Shown here one piece after another: positions 31,698 through 42,807 of a stretch of 64,000 nucleotides of DNA (positions within the stretch are counted from its first letter, which is position 1; the number at the start of each line of letters is the position of its first letter). The notes beneath the pieces are model-generated. The model made no database searches. It had not been told where the DNA came from and saw nothing but the letters and a program-made list of their open reading frames with translations. The position numbers were made by a program, and so were the translations under genes. The stretch covers positions 8,494,001-8,558,000 of the forward strand of contig OX377202.1 of the NCBI GenBank assembly GCA_947396885.1, in the 5' to 3' direction. This stretch comes from Heligmosomoides polygyrus polygyrus (Eukaryota; Nematoda; Chromadorea; Rhabditida; Heligmosomidae).

Positions 31698-31721
31698 ATA
31701 TATATATATATATATATATAA
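31698..31721. repeat. (TA)n microsatellite
   Basis: A run of about twelve TA units following GTCAG. Confidence 0.9.
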
Positions 31722-32118
31722 TATGTATCTGTGTATGCATCCAAAAGCCGATTTCTTAAGGCAAAGTCTCGACTATGGGCTTGCTTTTTTACCCAAGAGC
31801 TGATCGGAGTTTTGAAAATTTTCAAAAAATAATACGCAACTCAAAGGATGGTAAAGTCGGTCCGGCCTTGCCACGCGGTACACAATGACTGATTCCAACC
31901 CAATTGCTTTATTCGACCACCAGAATCTCAAACTTGGGTAATTAAACCAATACAAAATGATACGCAATGCATCGACCGAACCGAATAAGGGAACAATATT
32001 ATGTGGGCAATCGGCAGATGGATGACCGCATTCCCTACGACTATTTCTAAAAGGACTCTAAGATGTTTTTCCTTCTCTCAATTTCTACATTTGACGACTC
32101 TTAATCTTTAGCTCCATA

Positions 32119-32408
32119 TGGCGTGTGTAGCGCAGTCGGAGGAGGCGCCGGCTGTCGCCTGCACTCGACACCGGGTTCCTGGTTCGGATTTCCCGCCCAG
32201 GCCAACCAAGCCCGATCCCCTGCAGGGTCGGTGAATTGGTACCAGACTTGTCTGGAAAGGATAAAGCACTGACTTGTACATCGGCTGGCAACCGCAAGTC
32301 ATTGTATGGTCAAATACGCATTCAACTCGCCTCCACGATATCACGCAGAAGTAGAGTGCGTGGCGCATCCCGAAGGGATTGAATAACACCGTCCTTTATC
32401 CGTTATCC
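32119..32408 (+). repeat. SINE-A, full length, reference copy
   Basis: The 17-bp direct repeat TAATCTTTAGCTCCATA flanks it perfectly (32102-32118 and 32409-32425), so the boundaries are certain. The element is 290 bp. The A box TAGCGCAGTCGG lies at its start and the B-box-like GGTTCGGATTTCC about 43 nt later. The ends GGCGTG and CCCGCC could pair as a tRNA acceptor. The body carries GTACCAGACTTGTCTGG and GCCTCCACGATATCACG. The tail is CCTTTATCCGTTATCC, without poly(A). Boxes imply RNA polymerase III transcription. The LINE supplying the reverse transcriptase is not evident. Confidence 0.95.
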
Positions 32409-32425
32409 TAATCTTTAGCTCCATA

Positions 32426-33450
32426 CAAGAAAATCTTTCTCCTTCGTCTTCCTAGGCGCACTACATCGAAATATACTTCCAAAAGTTCCAAAAGGATCTC
32501 TCACTTAAGGTTTACCTCTTCTGCGCATTACTCACCTACACCCCCTCCCCCACCCCATCCCCTCGGGGGACGAAGCGCATTAAACGGCCCAAGATACAAG
32601 GGAAATCAGCAAGCCAGCGTACAAAAAATAAGAAACTTAAGAAATCGTTCATGTTTTCCCCAAGCCTTATATTCTGTTCTGCAAGTGGTTTTCTAGGATG
32701 CGCGTAGCGATATTAGCTCTGGCTGGGCCGAAGAACTATGTTTTGGGGTGAAAAACTGATTGCAAATAGTCTGCGTGGGAATTCGCATACAATAAATAAA
32801 CAATTAAATAAATAATTAAATAAATAAATGTCTTACAGACCCAGGTGAAAGTCCAAGGTATGTAGTGTCAGCACACATCCAGATGTAATAGAGAAAGGAA
32901 GCAAATGTGTGAAGTGACGAGGACGAGCCGCTTCAAACAGTGATGTCCCGGAAGGAGTGGTTAGACGTACGTCGAATGTGAACACAAGGTTCCGCAATTT
33001 CGCTACGAATTTCCGGTGGCATTCATCAATTCGATTGGGTTTGAGCGTTTCCGCCGTCGTGAAGTATCTCTTCGATTCGTCGCTGAATAGACTCGAACTC
33101 TAAAAGTCAGCTGAACTCATGACTCCCCTTAAGCAGTTGTTTCACCGAATTTCCTGGCTCTCTCGGTCTCTTCGTCTGCTTCATGTCTTGAAAAGGATTT
33201 AGTCGCAGCGAATTGCTTCGGCTAGTGGCTGAGGTCGAGCTCCCGTCGAGCTCTTATTGGCTCGATTAGGAAAAAGTACGACCAATCGTCGCTAGGAGCA
33301 AAGAATGGAGGGATAAGCGACTAAACAAAGTATGTCTACAACGGGCTGCGAGTATCGTTGCATCGCTGCTTCACCGTCATCTTCTACCGAAAAATTTCCA
33401 GCTTGCCTCTCGTTTAAGTTAAAACGAGCTGGAGAAGTTCTATGTATTAA
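32426..33450. other. unassigned interval
   Basis: It holds a C-rich patch near 32540-32575 and an AATAAATAAACAATTAAATA run at 32790-32829 that resembles a CR1 3' tail (GGAATTCGCATAC precedes it). No coding region recognised. Confidence 0.35.
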
Positions 33451-34352
33451 GGGGGGGGGGCAAAAGTAATGAGACGCCCAACGCCGTGTCCATATATCTC
33501 GTGGCTGGAGTCTGGTTTCGTGCTTATCGTATTTGTATGTTTGTATGCTACTTACTGAAGGCCACCTGAGAAGTTACCACTTCCGCCATTTCTAGAAGCA
33601 TGCCAAAACCGCAGTCTGCCCCATGCCGAAACCCGAGCCTGACGAGTCGACCTGTGTCGCGCAAATCTTTCCCGATTCCCAACCCCGAGCAGCCTGGGCT
33701 CAATATTCACACAAGATGAGAAGTACGTCTTCTACCTTAACCCTGCCAAGCAGCCAGTCTGGGTGAGGCCTGGTGACCTGTTACCGACCTTCGTTCGGCG
33801 AGATTTAACGGCGAGAGGCACCTTTGGAGCTCTCGGGTCTGCGCCCATGGATCGGTTTACCGGAAGATGTTTCCCAAGAGCACTACGATCAACTCCAAGG
33901 CCATGGTGAACGAAATAGAAGAGATGGGCCGGCGACTCGCTCTTATTCATTCGCAGCGCTTCAAGAAGGTCCTCCTCTTCGACAATGCCGCACCCCATCG
34001 GGAACAAGTAACCACGGATAAGCATGGCCAGCTGGGCTGCGTCCACATGCCTCACCCACTGTATTCACCGAACATTTCTCCATGCGACTACCACTACTTT
34101 TTGAGCCTACAGGACTTCCTGGTCGGAAGGGACACAAGAACCCAAGCAATCCTTGACAACCATATCGAGGTGTTGATCAACACCAGGCCCAAGCAGTTCT
34201 GGAAGGATGGGATCAGGAAGTTGGCTGAGCGATGGCAGCAAGGTCACAGCCTTTAATGGCAAATACATTCCTCAGCATCGTTGAGTTGTAATTGAGTTAT
34301 AAAGAGATAATGATTTTTTTCAATTTGTCTCATTACTTTTGCCCCCCCCCCC
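33451..34352 (+). mobile_element. mariner-like element with poly-G terminal repeats
   Basis: Terminal inverted repeats are a run of 10 G followed by CAAAAGTAATGAGAC at the left (33451-33475), mirrored by GTCTCATTACTTTTG and 11 C at the right (34327-34352). The length, 902 bp, is short for a mariner, and the transposase N-terminus is damaged. Confidence 0.85.
33640..34256 (+). pseudogene. mariner-like transposase, broken
   Basis: The first part reads TQDEKYVFYLNPAKQPVWVR (first catalytic D) and GDLLPTFVRRDLTAR in one frame. From 33867 another frame gives VLLFDNAAPHREQVTTDKHG (second D), then MPHPLYSPNISPCDYHYFLS (third D in CDYH) and PKQFWKDGIRKLAERWQQ to the stop at 34256. The catalytic residues survive, but a frame change near 33850 and a decayed N-terminus leave it inactive. 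Confidence 0.75.
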
Positions 34353-34389
34353 TAATATAGTAGACATTGGGTTGATCGATAATTAATTA

Positions 34390-35140
34390 ATTTATTTTAT
34401 ACATGAACATCTGTTGTGTATAGAATGATAACAGTGACATAAGATGTAAAGCAGAGTTCTCCGGAATGCGCGTAACTCTGTGACATTTTTCGGTCCGACC
34501 ATGCTCTTAATAGCTTCGATATTTTTGGGCTTTGACCTCCTACCATTCTGTCAATGATGAATCCATGGTAGCGAATTCCTGGGTTCGCAAGCGAGCATTT
34601 GTCCATACGTAGCTTGAAACTGTATTCAGCTATGTTTTTAAACAATGAAAAGAAATTCTTATTATGTTCTTCCTCGTTTGTTCCTCATACCAGGATATCA
34701 TCGAGGATATCATCGAGTCGTTGCAACTCCATTCAATCCTGGTACAATTTTTTTCTTTTTTGCTGAAAAATTCCTGGCGCAGTCTTGATTCCGAATGGTA
34801 GACGATTATACTGGAACAATCCTTTGTGTGTGTTGATTACGACCTTCTTCTTGGATTCTTCAGACGGTTCTATCTGGAGGTATGCATAGGAGAGGTCTAA
34901 TTAGGAATTTTTCTACGGTTTCCCCATTCATTGATGTGAATATTTATGTCTTTGTGGACGGGAAGGGCGTAATCGAAAAACTGTACGTTTTGTTGAGTCC
35001 AGTTGAAAAATCAGCACACACTCTGACTTTTCCATTACGTTTCCATTACATACAATTCGGGCAGCCCATTGGCTATGATTTATTGGAGTGATTACCCCAT
35101 TTCTTGGAGTCGGTTGAGTTTTTTTTTCAACGGATTCTAG
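34390..35140 (-). pseudogene. Ty3/gypsy reverse transcriptase relic
   Basis: On the minus strand, in broken frames: NGVITPINHSQWAARIVCNG, then VCADFSTGLNKT and ALPVHKDINIH. SKKKVVINTHKGLFQYNRLP and FGIKTAPGIFQ follow. The YxDD-containing segment is missing. The frame 34397-34645 continues with NIAEYSFKLRMDKCSLANPG, IRYHGFIID and a decayed region before the RNase H. The order and the motifs LPFGIKTAP and KCSLA are gypsy-type. No LTRs, protease or integrase were found. Confidence 0.7.
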
Positions 35141-35334
35141 GGTGGCATGGGGAACAGACGACTCGAACAGAAAACAGGACAGGACGGATCTCATCCTGAT
35201 CGCCAATTATTGTGTCTGGAGACACTCCATAAGAAGGACGGTTTATTCGGTAGTCGCCAAGGCAGTAGAGCACACCGTAGAAAAGTACACCTTACTCCAT
35301 TCGCCGCTTTTATACTGCAGGGATTGTTTACATC

Positions 35335-36040
35335 TTATATCACTGCTATCATTTTATACACAGCAAAATCCATACAAAGCAGAAAACTAATAAGAGAACC
35401 TATCGAGGGCAGGAATAAAAAAAAATCACGAAAAACAACACGGTGCATGACCTTTTGAACGGCTTGATCGCAATCAGAAGTTTCATCGTTCGGATGGTTT
35501 CGAAGGAAGCAAAACGAATGGTAATCTGATGGTGCTAGGTTATAGGAAGGGTGCGGCATCAGCTCCCAATTAAGCTATGTTGATTTTTGGCGGGTTATCG
35601 AAGCGGTGTGGGGTCTCGCGCCACTGTGACGGAACACCAAGCCTTTGTGGTTGGCCAGTTCACGGCGATTTTTCTAGATTTCTTCGCTCAGCTCCAATGT
35701 TTGACGGCAGTAGGCATTCGAGTCAATAGTTTGTTTTCTTGGAAACAGCTCAGTGCGGACAATACCTTCGCATATGTTTATGCGTTTGGTGATTTCTTTT
35801 AATCCGTGAGGAGCCCAAGCATCCATTTTGTTTATGTAACCAAGCTGTTGTTAGTGCAGGGAAACGGTTGAGTTTAATACGTCAAGCTTCTCTGATATCT
35901 CTAAAGTTGTGACACGCTAACACTGGCGTTCAGTAACAAGTAAAGTCCTCACCATAAATTTCACATACTTTCTTCCAAGCTTGCACCGCATTTTTGCCCT
36001 TTTGGAAGTGAAACAATAAAATACGCCTCTCTCTGATTGC
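35335..36040 (-). pseudogene. mariner transposase with internal deletions
   Basis: The minus strand shows an N-terminus (FYCFTSKRAKM, YVKFMVRTLL), then STVSLH*QQLGYINKMDAWA, RINICEGIVRTELF, ELANHKGLVFRHSGARPHTA (second catalytic region, D replaced by S) and MPHPSYNLAPSDYHSFCFLR (third D). Several frame changes and a deletion before the first catalytic D make it inactive. It borders family B sequence, as at 19400. Confidence 0.7.
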
Positions 36041-36047
36041 TCATTTT

Positions 36048-36770
36048 CTACATACGTACGAGGTGTGGATGTTGCGTTCGCAGGTGGTTAGTGGCTAGAG
36101 CATTCCGGCCCATCCCACATTCATTCATTTATTCGTGCCAGCGCTATAATTTAAAAAAGTGGCTAACAAAAGAGTAAAGGTGACAACTTTACACGAAAAA
36201 CGAAAAACAGGGTAAAAAGGAAGAGGACAAACAAAAATGTGGCAGTGAGAGGACTAAAAAGGATAGAAGAGATTAGAGTGTTTTCATGGCTAACGTCTGC
36301 TGAGTCGATGCTGGAAAGCGCAAAATCTTTTCTTCTGATACACTGAGAGTTGGCAATCGAACTATTCGACCAAATTGAGTCAGTTGTTAAACAAGCAGCT
36401 ATGATACTACGACCATAGATAGGGTCGCTATTAGCATTAACCATGGCGTGCGGGTCCTGTGTCTCAAAGGCCTCTTCAAACTGGCACGCACACGGTGACC
36501 CTAATGGGAGGTCATGAGCGGGCGCCTGCTTACTCTTGAATAAAGATGGAAGTTGAGAATACAACGTGCTGAAAAAAGCTCGACATTCGTTACATTGCAG
36601 GAATTGAAGTCCAACCTTGCATAACTGACCAGCAAGTCAGCAATGAAAGGCAATAATCAGCAAGCATATGGAATGAGCTGAGATGTCAGGTTCGAGGCGA
36701 GACCCGCCTGGTGATAGAGTTGTGATCACAACAAAACATCGTTGTAACAGCTTACATTTTCAACGTATTT
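36048..36770 (+). repeat. family B tRNA-like element split by about 590 bp
   Basis: The 5' part GAGGTGTGGATGTTGCGTTCGCAGG...ATTCCGGCCC (36060-36111) and the 3' part GGTTCGAGGCGAGACCCGCC, then ATCACAACAAAACATCGTTG (36691-36760), flank unrelated sequence. That insert includes a minus frame (36163-36564) of unknown nature. Confidence 0.5.
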
Positions 36771-36989
36771 TTTAAGAAACTAATTCTACTAATAACGTTC
36801 AGCTTTTGAAAGATGAAATTTAATCAAGAGAGTAGTCTTTAAGATAGCATGTAATAATATAAGCCATGCAATCATTACTACACAAAAATATACAGTTCAC
36901 ACCATCTATGAGAAAAAACGACACCAATCATCGAACAACTTAATAAAATACAGCTAATTTTATTAATGTAGTGTTATAACAACACTATT

Positions 36990-37233
36990 AGGGTGTCCGG
37001 AAAATTTTGAGAATTTTTGATGCATCCAAATAAAATGACATATCTTCTCACAGGTTACGAGTTATATCATGACACTATGCGTCATTGTAGATCATAGCTT
37101 CTTATCTAAACCTCAACCAATACAGTCGGCTTGCCCACCAGGTTACAAAAATCCGTCAGTCTTATCATGTCTAGCCAAATAAATTTGAATTCAATAAAAG
37201 TTTTGAATTTTCTGAAAACTTTTCGGACACCCT
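36990..37233. mobile_element. mariner-type MITE
   Basis: 244 bp with ends AGGGTGTCCGGAAAATTTTG and AAAACTTTTCGGACACCCT, inverted with few mismatches. No transposase. The terminal sequence is typical of Tc1/mariner-derived MITEs. Confidence 0.8.
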
Positions 37234-37329
37234 GATAATATTACTAATCCTCAATAGACTGTTGAGGAAAATAAAAAAAACTATTTGAAGTCTGAAAGTG
37301 GACGCGTTGTAACAGCATAAGACATTCGT

Positions 37330-37427
37330 GTTCTTGGTTGGAGTTTCGTTCCCGGGCAACCAAGCATTCCATCTATTAGTGTTGGTGAAGTAACATCAGG
37401 TTTGTCTAGAAAGGACATAACGCCGAG
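37330..37427 (+). repeat. 98-bp SINE-A fragment, identical to 37860-37957
   Basis: GTTCTTGGTTGGAGTTTCG...GACATAACGCCGAG appears here without its SINE context and again, identically, inside the SINE at 37800-38067. It looks like a recent short duplication. Confidence 0.9.
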
Positions 37428-37799
37428 CAGAGAGAGGCTGCTCCTTAGAGCTCCGCCCCTCGCCGTTAGTTGCGCAAAATTTGTGTGTACGGCAAGCTGT
37501 AAGTCTTAAAAATGGGTACTAATCCGAAAACTTATGCACTTGGACCTTTCGGAGAGTGGAGGAATTATGGGTGTACTCTACGCAAGGAGAAGCTGCCGCC
37601 TACACAGGCTCCATATACAACATTGTCATTTCAAACTGAACGTCCATAATTTCGAATGAAATAAAAAGTTGAATGAATAGTTTTCTTTGAAGTTCTGAAT
37701 GAATAGAGCACTTTTTAAAACACATGGACTATGTGGATTATTTTTGAAAGTAAATAAACTAAACTAATTACTCATAAGACACTTACAATGAAACAGCAT

Positions 37800-38067
37800 A
37801 TGGGCGGGTGGTAGCGAAGTTGGAAGAGGCGCGGACTGTCGCGTGCACCTCGATTCAAGGTTCTTGGTTGGAGTTTCGTTCCCGGGCAACCAAGCATTCC
37901 ATCTATTAGTGTTGGTGAAGTAACATCAGGTTTGTCTAGAAAGGACATAACGCCGAGGTGTCCATCATTTAGCCACAGGAATTCAGTGGGTCGCCCAAAC
38001 ACGCATTTGAATCGACTCCACGACATTCCGAAGAAGTAGGGTGCATGGCGTATCACAAATGGGGTGA
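37800..38067 (+). repeat. SINE-A, divergent subfamily
   Basis: The head GGGCGGGTGGTAGCGAAGTTGG and the body with CCATCATTTAGCCACAGGA are diverged. The tail is missing (ATCACAAATGGGGTGAAG). It contains the 98-bp segment shared with 37330-37427. Confidence 0.75.
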
Positions 38068-38290
38068 AGATCTTCTTGGGGGTATGCGTATTACTACGGG
38101 ATACAGCTAGGTGGAGGATGCTCTCAAAGTATTCTTCAGCAGTATGCCCGCGAATGTGTGGGTAAGGTGTAAGAAATATGCTGGGTATGTTCCTACCTTC
38201 TATCCCGATTACCGCCAGGGGTAAATCGTTGGCTAATCCTCCACCCGATCTCGGGTGATACTAGAAGTCGAACTTCTGATTAGGCACGGT
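38068..38290. repeat. repeat related to 62300-62520
   Basis: CGCGAATGTGTGGGTAAGGTGT and CTGGGTATGTTCC correspond to CGCGAATGGGTGGGTAAGGT and CGTGGGTATGTTTCC at 62430-62475. The ends are unclear. Confidence 0.45.
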
Positions 38291-38520
38291 ACGATCAGCT
38301 TAACACTTCTACGAGTACAGTTTTACATGCAAGGAACAGAGCTTTTGGAAAAAGGGAACGAATATGTGTAGGAATTCACTGCAAAAATAAATTGGGAACA
38401 TTTGTGCGATAAAAAAATATCCTTCGGTCATCATCACTTGAAGAACTATGAAATAGAAGCCTATTAAGGCTAATAAATGAATGAAAATAATTTTATCATT
38501 CGACGCCTATTTTGTCTATA

Positions 38521-38692
38521 CAATCATTTTAGACGGCCGATGGACAAGCCAGTGCCTTATCCTGCATCAGTTCACCGCCAGCACAGAAATGAGAGGTTTG
38601 GTAGCCCAGGGCACGACTTGAACCTGCCTCCTGAACCTTACATCAGGATACCCGCGACAGACGTACCCCTTCCAATTGCGCTGCCCTAGCCA
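38521..38692 (-). repeat. SINE-A head half, divergent
   Basis: ACAATCATTTTAGACGGCCGATGG through CCAATTGCGCTGCCCTAGCC on the plus strand. The tail half is missing. Confidence 0.6.
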
Positions 38693-38907
38693 GAAACAGT
38701 GAGAAAAAGAGAGAACACATATGACAGCTTCAATCAATTCTCATCTGGGATGGGCCACGCATTTTAGTTTCACCATATATGGGGCCGATTGAGTGCGCAT
38801 TTGTCCATTTGTCATATGCAATGACTTGCAGTGGCCAGTGATGAGTAGCTTCGTGTGTTTTAATCTTTCCAGACAAGTCTGCTTCCAATTAACGACTCCA
38901 AGGGGAA

Positions 38908-40408
38908 ACAAGAACGGAGGCAGCGGACGGTTGACATTTCTTCTACCGTAATCCACGCGCAATATGTGCTTGTGGTGCAGTCACGGACGCCCGAGATGAA
39001 GGCTGCGTTAGCGCCAAATATTGGATTCCTTCCGGGAAAAAGCTTCTGAAGAGTAAGATCGAGAGGCGAGGTCGCAGCTTATGGAAAGGCATCAAGTAAT
39101 ATCATATGGACCTAGGGACTCACACTTCAGTTTTGTTATGTCTTCTGCGCCAATAAGGATGGTAGGTGGAAACGTTTATTTTACGCCTGGCATTTCAATC
39201 GTTTCGTAGACTGCACGGCTACCCATCGCAGAGTGTAGCGATGTCGTTGCCACTCTACGTTAGTAGACCAGTGGGAAACAAACATTTTCATCTTCCACCT
39301 TCGTTGGCACAGAAGAAATAGGAAAACGAAGGAAACACCACACTGTTTCAATAATGTGACAAAAATATCAGGTGAACAAGCTGGCAAAAAACGGAGAAAA
39401 AATTTAGACGAGACGCAAGGCATTCAAACGAAAATGCAAATGGACTCATAAAGCCAAGCGGCATTCTCCTTTGATACTGATTTCTTTGCAATGAAATTGA
39501 AACCGCACGAAACACTTTCGATGCACCACAGGTACTCAGAAACAGTTCGTGCTCTGAAACATTCTGCTATCGTACATTCCACCTGAGTAGGCAAATGATC
39601 TTCGTAGCCCTCAAAACGCTGACGCAACAAACAGACTGCAAAACTCAGCGATTGCTGAGAGCCTTAGTTTGCCTCCAAATTTCAGCAAGGGAAGGAACTC
39701 CAGGATGTAGGTAATTCCAACACTGATGGATTAGTCAGGGTACACCAAGGAGTCCTTCTGTCCAAATCTGGGCTCAGAAAACATTAGTTTATTATTTGTT
39801 TGTCTCCTTCATTAATATCATGTCTCCCTTTCCTTGTCCGCATAACTAGGGTTTATTGGAAGGTGACCCCCTCTCCGCGAAGTACCAGAGTGAAGTTAAC
39901 TGACCGGTGAATGTTTTTTCTTTGTACTCATTTGGCTCACAGATCACTCAGAAGTGGTTTTAACCATCTCATATGAACACCGTTCTATTTGTCATGTCTC
40001 AAGCAATCTCGAACATGCTCATTCTACTGTCCTAGAATAACACAGTTTCCTACGGAATTCACATCAGTCAATCGCCTCAGCGGAGGAGAGCACAGAAAAC
40101 ACCAGCGTTGTTTTTTGTTTGCCTTCTTCATTAACCTTATGCCTCGTTTTTCCTTGTTCGTGTAATTAAAGTTTCTTGGAAGGTGGTCCCCTCTTTCGAA
40201 ATACCACACTGAATTTATCTGACAGGCGACAATTTTTTCTTCGTACAGATTTTGCTCGCACACCACAACTGAGTGTTTATCGCCACAAAAATGCAGTATA
40301 GGAGTCAACTCGTACGTCATCTCGGGCGTCCGTGACTGCACCACAAGCACATATTGCGCGTGGATTACGGTGGAAGAAATGTCAACCGTCCGCTGCCTCC
40401 GTTCTTGT
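38908..40408. mobile_element. Mutator-type transposon, non-autonomous, 1501 bp
   Basis: The terminal inverted repeats are 91 bp (38908-38998 and 40318-40408) with a single mismatch, starting ACAAGAACGGAGGCAGCGGA. The 9-bp duplication CAAGGGGAA is perfect (38899-38907 and 40409-40417). Long inverted repeats with 9-bp duplications are the signature of Mutator-like elements. No MULE transposase motif was found in the three internal minus frames (39181-39423, 39424-39630, 40024-40350). The interior holds a diverged direct repeat (see 39790-40265). It sits inside an old SINE-A. Confidence 0.88.
39790..40265 (-). repeat. diverged direct repeat with protein-like content
   Basis: Units at about 39790-39960 and 40115-40265 align over about 160 bp. 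Translated on the minus strand both read C-x-x-N-x-Y-x-E-K, then W-Y-F, and end with LMK..NK (YEEKIVACQINSVWYFERGD and YKEKTFTGQLTSLWYFAERG). The similarity is clearer in protein than in DNA, so it may be a duplicated captured exon. No known domain recognised. Confidence 0.45.
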
Positions 40409-40515
40409 CAAGGGGAAAGAAGGCTTGGTTGGCCTAATGGGCGGAGAACGATCAATCAAGAATCGATTTGGAATGCAGACGGGAGCCGGAGTCTTTTCCG
40501 ACTGCGCTACCTCGT

Positions 40516-41442
40516 GCCCAAACATGATCACCATCGCGATAGATTAATATATGTAGATATAGATTAATGCAGCGATACTAAGGTAAGTAACCTCGGGCGT
40601 GCAAAAGGGGCTTCAGGAGTACACAGCTTGTTCTTAGCATTTCTTAACACATATAAAAATAAAAATATGCTGTAAATTTCAGGCTGACATAAAAAGAAAT
40701 GTCTGCGTGAAGCAGCTGCTTGGCTTCTCATTGAGACACGTGGCTATCAAACTCCTGGCCAGGAGCTAGAAGCCACAGGCAACTGAGACAGCACGCGACG
40801 TCTACGAATGATGCTTCCAACTCCGTCCCTTGGCCTCCTAAACTGTGGAAGAATTGAGTGCACGAGCAGTTTGTCATGGATGTTCTATGGGAGGAAACAC
40901 CAGAAAAACCCGGCGGAATTGGCTCCTTCGGGATTCCCATGCCACTTACATATGTGTATATATATGATGGTCACGCCCTCGATATTCTGGTGCCCTTTTG
41001 CAATCCAATTACAGCTCGGGGTATCATTCTGGGCTGTGACCGTTTTTTACGGACTCCCGATGCTCTGGGGAAAGGGTTAAGGACAGATACTAACGATAGG
41101 TCTTTCCTTCGTTAGTTTAGGTCCTTAAACGTTATTATTTTTCTACATCGCTTAAATATGACATGAAAAACAAAAACGTGAAAATGAAAATGAAAATAAA
41201 GGCCGCTAGCACCCAATAGATCCAGGTAATACATTTTTCGAAGATCTAAGGCGACTTGGCCGTGTTCTGTGATGACTGCCATTTTTGGATGACGAAAGAG
41301 TGCCATCCCATCAAAATGGGTGATGTACAGAAAGGCGTTCGCAGAGTACTGGGTCGCATCCCTGTCCGAGTTCGAGCCAAGCACATTCTTCACTCTCTGC
41401 TTGTTACACCTGCTCGATTTTGACAAAAATTTCTTGTTTTAT
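40516..41442. other. unassigned interval
   Basis: Short frames on both strands. No domain, exon or repeat partner recognised. Confidence 0.4.
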
Positions 41443-42679
41443 TAGGTCGTTGCATATGAAATGACCGATTTTGCTACCAGAATTTCTGGTCGATTTTCCG
41501 AGACTACGAATGTTCCCGTTTCAGGCGCTGTATATAGTTTCTGAAAGCGGAGAATTTCCACTTTTTCAATATCAGTGGGTTTTGTGACATAATTTCCTCT
41601 TGGCGAGTGTTTGTCGTCGTTTCTACATTACGAATCAACGTGAAGTTCGACTGCTCTACTTATATGAATGGAAAAGCGGACACAACGTCGCGGCGACTGC
41701 AGCTTGTTACATCAACGCTACATTTGGAGAGGATTTCGTTGAGGAACGCACAATCCGCCACTGGTTCGAAATTTTTTGATTTGGAGATGAAAGTCTCGAA
41801 GGTGAAGACCGAGGTAAGCCACCATCACTTCTTGACGACGACCAACTCAAAGCCATGGTGGAGACGGATCCGCGTCAAGCTGTGAGAGAGATAAGTACGC
41901 ACAACACCTCTAGGTACGTTGACGGCAGCACTTTTAGTCGCCACTTGAATGCGATCGACGAAGTTAAGAAATTGGATAAATGGATCCCACACGAACGGAC
42001 CGCCGGGCAGATGCTGAAGCGCTGCGACACCTGTGCTTCGTTAAGGCATCTAACGGAGCCTTTTTCAACACTATCGTGACATGCGACGAAAAGTGGATCC
42101 TTCGTTGAAAATCGACGTCGCTCTACACAATGACCGGACAATAATGAGAGCCCCAAGGAGATGCCAAAACCAAGTCTCCATCCACAGAAGACCATATTGA
42201 CCGTATGGTGGACAGTGGCTGGTATAGTCCATTACACGTTCTTGAAGACTGGAGAGACTATCACCGCGGAGAAGTGCTGTGCCGAAGATGCAGTGATGCC
42301 CCAGAAGTTGGTTGAAAACAGCCGGCTTTGGCCAATCGAAGAGACTCAATCCTACTGCATGACAACGCGCGCCCACACATTCCGAAAATTGTTGCCCAGA
42401 AACGGCATGAATTGGGATACGAAGCTCTGCCACATCCAGCTATTCACCAAATCTGTCCTACCAATTATCATTTTCAAGCATTGTTATGTGAAGGATGAAA
42501 TACGGCAGCCAAAATGATGTCGAAAGTGAATTCTTATTCCTTATCTACGCTGTTTCGCATAGAGAAAGGTGTGCTAACTGTAATGGTGGCTATTGAGATT
42601 AGAAAAATTGCTTCCAAGCAAAGTTATGACCTGTCAAAATCTTCAGTCCAAATCGACCATTTTGTACGCAACGACCTAA
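41443..42679 (+). mobile_element. mariner element, full length but decayed
   Basis: The ends are TTAGGTCGTTGCATATGAAA and, inverted, GTACGCAACGACCTAA, giving about 1.24 kb, the normal mariner size. Confidence 0.85.
41600..42500 (+). pseudogene. mariner transposase, frameshifted
   Basis: The reading moves between frames. FGDESLEGEDRGKPPSLLDD and QLKAMVETDPRQAVREISTH give the N-terminal domain. EVKKLDKWIPHERTAGQMLK follows, then IVTCDEKWI (first D) and a stop, then TVWWTVAGIVHYTFLKTGET. ILLHDNARPH (second D) follows, and decayed sequence where the third D should be (PTNYH). At least five frame changes or stops. Confidence 0.75.
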
Positions 42680-42807
42680 TAGTTATAATGATTATGATAC
42701 GATTTGGGTTTATTTTAAAATGCAGCGTGCAACTTTAAACGCACGCCATGCACTCGTCCATCACGTCACTTTGTTTATCTTATTGACAGTGTAAACGCTG
42801 TTAGAAG

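Larger units (their letters stand above)
38748..40515 (-). repeat. SINE-A copy interrupted by a 1.5-kb transposon
   Basis: The tail-side part (38748-38898) and the head-side part (40418-40515, GAAGGCTTGGTTGGCC to CGACTGCGCTACC) are adjacent in the consensus. They are separated by the element at 38908-40408 and its 9-bp duplication. Confidence 0.75.

Noticed and set aside
33867..34256. Loss of the third catalytic residue, suggested by SPNISPCDYH
   Set aside because: In DD34D mariners the third aspartate is the one before YH, which is present (CDYH). The N replaces a non-catalytic position.
36163..36564. 133-aa minus frame with a hydrophobic C-terminus as a host gene
   Set aside because: It sits in an insertion within a repeat. 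There is no domain, no splice context and no homologous copy in the window.
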